Part shown: positions 56,199-64,000 of the stretch, in pieces | How the letters are laid out: the number at the start of each line of letters is the position of its first letter | How positions within the stretch are numbered: position 1 is the first letter of the stretch | NCBI GenBank assembly: GCA_030549205.1 | Contig: JAUKTV010000007.1 | Span: 1,488,001-1,552,000 of the forward strand | Direction of reading: 5' to 3' | DNA length: 64,000 nt | Origin: Apiosordaria backusii | Lineage: Eukaryota; Ascomycota; Sordariomycetes; Sordariales; Lasiosphaeriaceae | Notes under the pieces: generated by a model | What the model was told of the DNA's origin: nothing | Database searches by the model: none | What the model saw: only the letters and a program-made list of their open reading frames with translations | Translations under genes and position numbers: made by a program

Positions 56199-58688
56199 TC
56201 AACTAAAATGATCCCCCTGCTCCCCCTCCCCCAACCTCCCCGCCCTCCCCCCCCTCACCATCCTCCTCCACGCCTCCCTCTTCACCTTCTCCATCTGCTC
56301 CTCCCTCCTCTTCTTCTTCCTCTCATACACCGCCCTCACCGTCGCCCGGATCTGCTCCCTCCCCTCCTCGTAATTCGCCCTCGCCAGCCTCACCACATCC
56401 TCAACATTCTCCGGCGTGTAGACAAAGTTCCACGTGGACATATACTCACTACTCGACGGATCCACACCCGGAACCTTTTCCTCATTCGCCAAAAACGGCA
56501 AATACACCACCGCTATCCCGGCGTCTGGCTCCATCAGCCTCCAGCTTGACTCGTCGTCTATCGGTTTGGGTGGTGGCGGGGGACTAGCCGATCGCTCTTG
56601 GGTAGTGCCAACCCACACCGTGCAGTACCCCAACTCGTCCGAGGCCTGCTGGTGTTTCTCCGCTTCGGTTTTCTTGGAAGAGTCATCTTCCGCCTGTTGC
56701 TGCTGGCGGACAGCCTGGTCGATTTTCGCAGAAGCAACCTGAGATTCTGCCTCGGATGGGCTAGAAGCAGCTTCAGCCTTTTCGAGTTCCTCTGCTGTTT
56801 CCTTTGGCGACTGCCCCGGCTTAGGCCAGCCAATCCCCAACGGCCAACCCTTGATCCCGCGCTGCATGGCGTAGCCTTCTACCACCGAGAGCCAGTTGTC
56901 TGTTTTGATGTCTGCTGACGCGTCAAAAGAAATGATAATGTCTACGTCCCTCCCTGGGCGCAAAAGGGGGTAGATGGGGAGGTTATTCGACATGCCGGCG
57001 TCCATGAGTTGGATGTTTTCGTTGTCGTAGACAGTTTCGGGAACGGTAGGCGGCAACTTGCCGTGCATGCCATACACAAAATTGGGCATGGAGGCTGGGT
57101 CGATAGGGTGGACTTTGCTGAGATCTTCGTTGAGGTTGTTCCAGATCAGTCCGTCGATGGGGCCGAACCCGACGATGCTGCGGATGATGGGCCGGATTTC
57201 ACGGTAGTAGTGACTGAGAGTGGCGCAAAAGGCGCTGCCCCAGACTCCCAAGAGGACTGGCATGCGGACTTCAGGGAGACGGAGGCCAGTGTCAGAGCCG
57301 TTTTTAAATTTGCGGCCGAGTGCCCAAGTGGGAATACCGGCTGAGAACTCCTCGCAGAAGATCTCGTAGGGGGTAATTTCGAACCATTGAAACCAGGCTT
57401 CTTTCTTTGCCCGTTCTTTGGCTTCTTCCGAGACTGGGGGGTTCCCATCGGCGTCTTGCTCGTTCATTTCCGGGATCTCGTGCCGGACGGCGGTGTAAAT
57501 TGGCAGTGGGTTCTGTCCATATCTGATGTAATCCCGCTGATTCGAGAGTTTGAAGTCCTTCTCGTTGACTTCCAGCTCGCCTTTTGGCACAAGCAGCCTT
57601 GCCGCCAACAATATACCGTAGACATCGACAAGACTGAACGATGCGGTTGGGTCTCCCTTGAACTTTTCTACTATTCCACTCAACAGGTACTTGTTTGTTG
57701 GTGCTGAAGTTAATGAGTTGAAAGCAACCGGAGGATCAGCGATGTGGGTGCCAAGGCGTGCTTTCAGATGGTCGATGGCACGCTGAAAGCTGTTGCCGGT
57801 GACCGAAGAGTAGTAGAGAGACTGAAGCCAACATGACCCAGATACACCTGAGGCGTATGTCACGCAGTCAAACAAGCCGTCCTCGGTGGACGCCAGGAAA
57901 GACCCAGTTCCAGCAACCAGCGCCCTCAACCCACCTCCAGAGCCACACATGGCCACGGTAGGAATATCGTCTGGATGAATATCCTCTTCTTTCAACCCCA
58001 GATATCTCCCCAACGCAGGCGCAATCACTTTCTTTCGCCTCTCCAAGAATGTCTTTTCCTCCTCGCAGAGCGAATCCGAGACCCTGACCTTTGCTTGCCA
58101 CTCGATCTCAGGGTGATTATGCGGATCTTGTGCCTCCTCCCAGATTTCTGCCGCCAGTGACCCTGGAGCCATCTCCAACTCCCGCTGTAGTTTCCTGAGC
58201 AAGCCAGGGATGCTCTTGGTCCACTCCGGTAAGATAAAGTCAACGACCATATCCGTCAAATTCTCCGGCGGCCCAGGCAGTGTAACAGGCATCGAGAGTC
58301 CTTGAAAGTTCTTTGAAATGCCATCCCAAACGCCCCCGTCCTCGTTGGCCTTTTGGGGACCTGTCTCGGTACTCTTGATAATCTTGATCTCAACGCCATC
58401 CGGCGGCGTCTTTTCGTCGGCAACTAAGCCCAGAGGCTTGGAAAGCTGCGTCAGTGATTCAGTTGGATAGAGCCAGAGAGCAAGCAAAGCGCAAGTCGTC
58501 GTCAAGCCAACGGTTCGGGTAATGCCCACTTTTGACCCCTTTGGTTCCGCCCCCTGTTGCGAAGATGAAAAGAAGCCATGTCGGCCATGGAATGGTAGTC
58601 TCCTCGTTGACCTTGCTGTCAAATTAAAAACGGGTCGTCTTGTAGCCCCGGTGAGGCATTTACTTAATACCGAACGTGGCGGTATCAT
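56199..58688 (-). CDS. Cytosolic phospholipase A2-type lipase with mitochondrial presequence
   Basis: An 829-aa intronless protein. The N-terminus (MIPPRSVLSKCLTGATRRPV, then RSTRRLPFHGRHGFFSSSQQ) is a strong matrix-targeting sequence, followed by a hydrophobic helix (GLTTTCALLALWLYP, about 60-74). The PLA2c catalytic domain starts near 240: MCGSGGGLRALVAGTGSF provides the oxyanion-hole glycines, GVSGSCW the nucleophile Ser (GxSGS), and QLMDAGMSNNLPIYPLL the catalytic Asp. Filamentous fungi have homologues (for example PlaA-type proteins) that are reported in mitochondria. An Ala/Glu/Gln-rich insert (about 640-700) interrupts the C-terminal part, before LGYCTVWVGTTQERS. The tail is strongly basic (YERKKKRREEQMEKVKREAW). 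Substrate lipid is not deducible. Confidence 0.92.
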   Translation of the reverse strand: MIPPRSVLSKCLTGATRRPVFNLTARSTRRLPFHGRHGFFSSSQQGAEPKGSKVGITRTVGLTTTCALLALWLYPTESLTQLSKPLGLVADEKTPPDGVEIKIIKSTETGPQKANEDGGVWDGISKNFQGLSMPVTLPGPPENLTDMVVDFILPEWTKSIPGLLRKLQRELEMAPGSLAAEIWEEAQDPHNHPEIEWQAKVRVSDSLCEEEKTFLERRKKVIAPALGRYLGLKEEDIHPDDIPTVAMCGSGGGLRALVAGTGSFLASTEDGLFDCVTYASGVSGSCWLQSLYYSSVTGNSFQRAIDHLKARLGTHIADPPVAFNSLTSAPTNKYLLSGIVEKFKGDPTASFSLVDVYGILLAARLLVPKGELEVNEKDFKLSNQRDYIRYGQNPLPIYTAVRHEIPEMNEQDADGNPPVSEEAKERAKKEAWFQWFEITPYEIFCEEFSAGIPTWALGRKFKNGSDTGLRLPEVRMPVLLGVWGSAFCATLSHYYREIRPIIRSIVGFGPIDGLIWNNLNEDLSKVHPIDPASMPNFVYGMHGKLPPTVPETVYDNENIQLMDAGMSNNLPIYPLLRPGRDVDIIISFDASADIKTDNWLSVVEGYAMQRGIKGWPLGIGWPKPGQSPKETAEELEKAEAASSPSEAESQVASAKIDQAVRQQQQAEDDSSKKTEAEKHQQASDELGYCTVWVGTTQERSASPPPPPKPIDDESSWRLMEPDAGIAVVYLPFLANEEKVPGVDPSSSEYMSTWNFVYTPENVEDVVRLARANYEEGREQIRATVRAVYERKKKRREEQMEKVKREAWRRMVRGGRAGRLGEGEQGDHFS

Positions 58689-61123
58689 CTTGTTGTGGTG
58701 TGGTTGTTTATATTGTCTTATCGGCTCTCCAGCATTGTCTCTGCGAGAATCGCGGGGTTCCGGTTCAGCATTTGCATTGTTTGTTTTGTTGAAGCTCTCA
58801 GTTTAGCTGCCTCGGACGAGAGTGGCGTGATGCCGCGAAGATATAGAAGGCAAAAAACAACCGAGTAATGAAAAAAAACCGGAACCGACAAACAGAATCT
58901 GCAAAGAAAACTTGCAAACCTGCCGTCGAAGTCGCAAGAATTCAAGACCCAAAAGGCCCGATACAGTTACATCATCGCCAAAGGGCGGGCCCAAGCTCCG
59001 ATTTGGGGCATTTCAGTGAGCATAGGCCACATGTGTGCGTGTGGTGTGATTAGGTAATCAGGGGTCTTGAGAATGAGGATGCTGGAGATGAAGAAACAAA
59101 CAACGGAAGGAGATACAAGACAAAATGTTCATCGGTAAGAGTAGGTAAGTAGAGATCGTATCTTGCTTATCGCAGCTAGCCCCAAAGTCCCGCATACTCG
59201 CCGTCAGGTGATTGTTTTCCAGCATCATGTTTGGTGATGAGAATCTCTCGTAGGTCTGTGTTAGTCCTCACCAATACGCCAATGCCACATATTGAGAGTG
59301 GTGACACGAGAAATATGCATGAGCCTTCCCGAATTCTTGCATCTGGTATGTAGCATTTGCTTCGCTAGCGAGCATGCAGACAATATCTTCAAGCTGTAGC
59401 TAGCCTTGAAGATACCAGGGCTTACCAAATTATGTGTTGGCAAAGCTGTAAAAGCTGAAGAAGGAATTCATAAAAGGGGCCGTAATTTCGAGCGTTGAAT
59501 GAAGTGATCCCGTGTCACCTCCTTTCGAAACAAATGGTTCCAATGGTTGCGCACCGACCCCCTGACACCACCCTCCTTGAAGAAAATCATCGCCAAGAGA
59601 CCATATGGTTGTTTGGTTGAGGGATCCTGTCAGACTATCGAGAAGAAGTGGTTGAAACAACGTCTCCAATTGGGGCTGTTCTCTTGCTTTCCAGTGTGTT
59701 CGACGACCGTTGAAATGGCCAGACCTCAGAGTTCATGATGGAGGTTGTCTGTGCCCCAAAATCGCAGCTGGTCTGTTCTCTGAAAGAAATCTGGTTGCAT
59801 ACTCGAAGTTGCATATCATCTGGTGTCTACAGAACAGGCTGTGTTTGATCGTCTGAAGAATGACCGTTGACGGTTGTCCAAAGTACCGGCAACCGACGGA
59901 CTGGGTGATGCCGGCATTGCGATGCTCGGTGGGGTGTGGACAGCGATTGAGATATCCGTACCTGAAAAGACTGGGGTCACCCTTAAAAAGAGCAAGTTGT
60001 CTCTCGGTATTGAGTCCGTGGCATCTGAGTGAAATCTGAATCTGAACCTGAATCTGAATCTGAATCTGTATCACGGTGCTGTCGGGATGTTTAGTTTGGG
60101 GAGCGAAGTGCAACCGCAATCGCGTCCTTATTCTCAGAAAAGGGAATGGAGGAATGAAGGTGCAGAGTCTTGTCTAATTAGCTTCACCAGGCCGAGATTT
60201 CTGTTTCTTTTTGGTCTGGGGATATCGAAGCCATTGGCAGCTCGCTGGCGAATCACAAGCTCTGAACATCCCGGCCCCCCGGTCATTACCTTTCGAAAAC
60301 CCCTGCGCACTGTGACGGGAAGGCCATCCACCCACTCGCAGCGCATCAACCCCTTTTGTTGCTCACAGTGACCCCAGCGCCCGCGCCCAGCCAGAGCAGA
60401 GCAGCACCAGACGACAGGAAATCTCCCAACCCAAAGCCTCCCTGCTTGTTTGTCGCACCCTAATTTTTTTTTCTCTTTGACGACCGCGACACCTCGTCAC
60501 CTTCGACCATCTCGCATCCTTCTTCATCGACATTTCGTACCTTTCGAACACTCTTTTTTTCCCCGCCGTATTTCTACGCGATCCAGCGTTACCTTTATCT
60601 CTCTCTTCCAGCTTTCCAGACACCCACACGCGACTCGTCTTAAACAAGCTTTCGCTGTCTACCGGTACGTACGTGACGGGCTTCCCACAAACACAGCCCC
60701 AACCTCTCCTGGCTTGAACCTACCGCTCTGCGCACGCCCGGGTCCTTTCCCGGCCATCGCCAGTGTTTATTTTCTTGTCTGCATCGTGGTCCAGCAGCAA
60801 CGCCGTGTCCCGATCCCGTCAGAGCGTCGACTTGCTAGTCGAAGGACAGGACAGGACATGACAGGACAAGACCCATAGCTTCTGGCTTTGGCTTGGACCC
60901 ATCCCGTCCATCTCCCCCATTCGTGCTGCTGGCTGCTGGCTGCTGGCTGCTGGCTGCCTCTAGCCTCACTTGGGACATCGTGCGTGCAGTTGGGAAGTTA
61001 GGGTACGACGAGCAAATCAGAGCTTATTGCTGACGTTCTTGCTACTACACAGACTTCGTACCTTCCCCTCATTACCAACCTACCGAATTACCACCTGATC
61101 TTTTGCCTTGGTGCCTCTAAACA
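58689..61123. promoter_or_regulatory. 2.4-kb divergent region between phospholipase and septin
   Basis: No coding frame is supported. Repeats include TGAATC units (60,038-60,068), GACAG/GGACA units (60,844-60,870) and GGCTGCT units (60,928-60,957). The last 700 bases are C/T-rich leader of the septin gene. Confidence 0.45.
60928..60957. repeat. TGCTGGC heptamer repeat
   Basis: Four consecutive TGCTGGC units in the septin leader region. Confidence 0.85.
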
Positions 61124-63347
61124 ATGGGTAAGCTCTTGCTTTTTGTTCATTGCTGTCGTCCGTGCCAGTTCTTTGGGGAGGAGAACATGCAAGAATCGCC
61201 GCCTGCCGCGGGAAATCGACCACATCGCACCTTGCCTGCTGCTCCATGAGCCCAACCTCGATAGGTAGCTCGACACTCGTCCCGGTCCTCTCCCTTCTCT
61301 CACCAGCATCACCACAACCCGCTCGCCGGACACCGCCGCCGCATTCGTTCTCTGCCATTTACCATTTCTTGGGAATTCGTTTTTTTGGACGACGAGCATT
61401 TTACTCATCGAAATACACACCACACCCTCGTCGAGATGCACTTTGCTACCATGGTTCACCACGCCACCAGATCCCGTACCAAGAGCGTGCAGTTCGAGAA
61501 GAGTGTAATCAGCCTAGACACGGACGGAAGCTCATCTCGGGACGGTGCCACATCTCCACCGGTCCCTGGGAGCAGAATAAGCAGTCTTCCCATGAGCGGC
61601 GAGAACAAGGAGAACATCATCCGCCACTACCGGAGCATGCTGGACATCGAGGACCCCCCAAAGCTTCCAATGGCGAAGCCGCTTTCGTATGACGAGCTGT
61701 ATCCCAAGCCTACCGATTCCGTCGTGGTTCACAAACACCAGCGGATTCCGTTGCGGAGACCGTTTGATACCATTTGTCAGGCCCCGCTCGCCCTGGACCT
61801 GGACTCTATCATTGCTATTTCACACTGACCATTCAGGGAGAGACGTGCTAACTGAATGGTGCTGCAGCTTCAAACGGTATTCCCACCAGTCCCCTTCCCC
61901 CTGTCAGGGCCTCGCCAGTGGTGCCCATTGGCAAGCCCTCGACACCCGGATCTGAAGACTCGAGAGAAGGTCCCTCTGACTCCCTCGCCACAGCTCCTCC
62001 AGCTTTGAGTGACGACCGCAACATTGTCCGCCGCAAGTTGACGGGCTACGTTGGTTTCGCCAACCTTCCCAACCAATGGCACCGCAAGAGTGTTCGCAAG
62101 GGTTTCAACTTTAACGTTATGGTTGTCGGTATGTATTTCAACTCTGACCAAGTGGACAAATACTAATACAGTTGTCACCTAGGTGAATCTGGCCTCGGAA
62201 AGTCTACCCTCGTTAACACTCTTTTCAACACCTCGCTGTACCCACCCAAGGAGCGCAAGGGACCTAGCCTCGAAATCGTCCCCAAGACCGTCAGTATTCA
62301 ATCTATCAGCGCAGATATTGAGGAGGCGGGTGTTCGTCTCAGGCTCACGGTCGTTGATACCCCTGGCTTCGGTGACTTTGTGAACAACGATGAGTCCTGG
62401 AGGCCGATTGTCGACAACATTGAGCAGCGCTTCGATGCCTACCTCGATGCCGAGAACAAGGTCAACCGCATGAACATTGTTGACAACCGCATCCACGCTT
62501 GCGTTTTCTTCATCCAGCCAACCGGCCACTCCCTGAAGCCCTTGGACATCGAGGTCATGAAGCGCCTCCACACCAAGGTCAACCTGATCCCAGTCATTGC
62601 CAAGTCCGACACCCTCACCGATGAGGAGGTTGTCGCTTTCAAGGCCAGAGTACGTTTTTTTCTGTTCTTCATTGACCATCCGGTCTCGCATGGCTAACTT
62701 TTTTTCTCCAGATTCTTGCGGATATCAAGTACCACAAGGTTCAGATCTTCGAGGGGCCGAGGTATGAGCTCGACGATGAGGAAACGATTGCCGAGAACAA
62801 TGAGATCATGTCCAAGGTTCCTTTCGCCGTTGTTGGTGCCAACACTGAGGTGACCAACGCCGATGGGCGCAAGGTCCGCGGCCGTGCTTACCCCTGGGGT
62901 GTGATCGAGGTGGACAACGAGGAGCACTGCGACTTCGTCAAGCTCCGCCAGATGCTCATCCGCACCCACATGGAGGAGCTCAAGGAGAACACCAACAACA
63001 CCCTCTACGAGAACTACCGGACAGACAAGCTTATCGCTATGGGCGTGTCGCAAGACCCGAGCGTCTTCAAGGAGGTTAACCCCGCCGTCAAGCAGGAGGA
63101 GGAGCGCGCGCTCCATGAGCAAAAGCTCGCCAAGATGGAGGCCGAGATGAAGATGGTCTTCCAACAGAAGGTCGCTGAGAAGGAATCCAAATTGAAGCAG
63201 AGCGAGGAGGAGCTTTATGCCCGCCACCGTGAAATGAAGGAGCAGCTGGAACGGCAACGATTGGAGCTCGAGGAGAAGAAGTCGAGAGTGGAGAGCGGGC
63301 GGCCACTGGAGAAAGAACCGAAGAGGAAGGGCTTCTCGCTCCGGTAA
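61124..63347 (+). CDS. CDC3: Septin, Cdc3/AspB class
   Basis: GTP-binding filament protein of septin rings at septa and branch sites. Exons are 61124-61127 (ATG G), 61868-62128, 62183-62649 and 62712-63347, giving 455 aa starting [20 protein letters not shown]. After a Ser/Pro-rich N-terminus and a polybasic segment ([20 protein letters not shown]) come G1 [10 protein letters not shown]3 DTPGFGD and G4 AKSD, then the septin-unique element ([18 protein letters not shown]). The C-terminal ~80 residues form a coiled coil ([20 protein letters not shown]). The first intron is unusually long (740 bp) and contains an open frame that may be an alternative first exon. The tail is KRKGFSLR. Confidence 0.95.
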
Positions 63348-64000
63348 TCTGGCAGCCTCACCGCCATTTCTCTTACTCCCACGACACGTCTCACAGTCTC
63401 ATGATATCCGAACAAAAACCAGCTTGCCGACTCTCTCTCTCTCTTTCACTTCTTCATTTTCATTTGTCACGCCTTTTAATCGAACCCTCCTAATACTTGG
63501 CGAACGATGGCTTGGGGGACGGCCGCAAAAAGTCTTGCAATGGTGCCTCTGATATGGCGGGTCTGGGTGACTGTTGTTGTACTATGCAGATATAATTGGC
63601 TGAGAGGGGGTGTTGAGGAGCATTTGTACAACTCGGGGCATGATCTGAACAAAGATATCATCCAGTTGGAGATGCAATGACGGTTTGGACGCAGGGGAAA
63701 CGGGCTGAAGACTTATGGTGCGTTTGACGAGGTCACGTCACAAGTTGGATGTCTGTTCTACGATATCTCAGAGTCACTCACGCTCATTGAACGGGTTTGT
63801 CTCGCATACGACGACCCGTCTTTACCTCCTCGGCCCATCTATGCAGAGTTAGCCAACGACACTACCTCGGTGCCCGGACCTTGCAGCTGTTGAGGGGGGT
63901 GGCTGAAGAAAAGGGCAGAGAGGGAATGGCGGATGGCGGCTGTTTGGGGATCATTGGACGCGAGGTATGGATGAAGATATACGACCAAATACCCACCTGT
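63348..64000. other. Septin 3' flank to window edge
   Basis: Contains a CT dinucleotide run (63,434-63,445). A minus-strand frame of 53 codons is open from the edge down to 63839, but nothing in it is recognisable. Confidence 0.4.

Noticed and set aside
63839..64000. Minus-strand open frame of 53 codons reaching the window edge (GGYLVVYLHPYLASNDPQT)
   Set aside because: Protein-like in places, but too short, with no recognisable family and no splice context visible. It could be the end of a neighbouring gene outside the window.

Overview
This window looks like nuclear DNA of a filamentous ascomycete, most likely a sordariomycete. The evidence is many short introns (about 55-110 bp, GT-AG with CTAAC-type branch sites), long CT-rich leaders, GC-rich coding sequence, and proteins with clear yeast or filamentous-fungal orthologues (NTE1, NCA2, PSY2, ALG5, septin CDC3). 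The rank is an inference. There are no operons, phage, CRISPR or transposon features. All identities below come from reading motifs; no database was searched.

Layout. 0-6.3 kb: a partial helical-repeat-like protein (-), the Mme1 mitochondrial carrier (-), inner membrane peptidase IMP2 (-), and eIF2-alpha SUI2 (-). 7.1-11.7 kb: lysophospholipase NTE1 (+). 11.9-15.9 kb: a divergent pair, an unknown presumptively mitochondrial protein (-, frame-broken) and an AFG2-like double AAA ATPase (+). 17.0-18.3 kb: an atypical Rab GTPase (+, with several apparent frameshifts). 19.5-24.1 kb: sterol C-4 methyl oxidase ERG25 (-) divergent from NCA2 (+). 25.2-26.0 kb: SEC4 (+). 28.1-32.1 kb: a pterin dehydratase fused to a 3 x 52-residue repeat region (-), and ALG5 (-, one frameshift). 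35.4-36.8 kb: an unknown Ser-rich protein (-), followed by a 6.5-kb stretch with no recognisable gene. 43.3-50.8 kb: PSY2, the PP4 regulatory subunit 3 (+); an intron-containing tRNA gene; a small membrane protein (-, one frameshift); and PPH3, the PP4 catalytic subunit (+, one frameshift). 51.2-58.7 kb: a bZIP protein (-), a RING protein (-), a 94-aa membrane protein whose first coding exon is only ATG (-), mitoribosomal protein mL44 (+), and a cPLA2-type phospholipase with an N-terminal presequence (-). 61.1-63.3 kb: septin CDC3 (+).

How the genes relate. Most are single-copy housekeeping genes. Mitochondrial functions are frequent (carrier, IMP2, NCA2, mL44, the 94-aa protein, the phospholipase). 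A secretory/membrane group is also present (NTE1, ERG25, SEC4, ALG5, Rab). The clearest functional pairing is PSY2 with PPH3: two subunits of the PP4 phosphatase on the same strand, with coding regions about 3 kb apart.

Two window-wide patterns deserve attention. First, five genes have apparent frame breaks at or near G/C homopolymers, which suggests systematic sequence errors unless shown otherwise. Second, several genes switch from C-rich to G-rich codon third positions toward their 3' ends.
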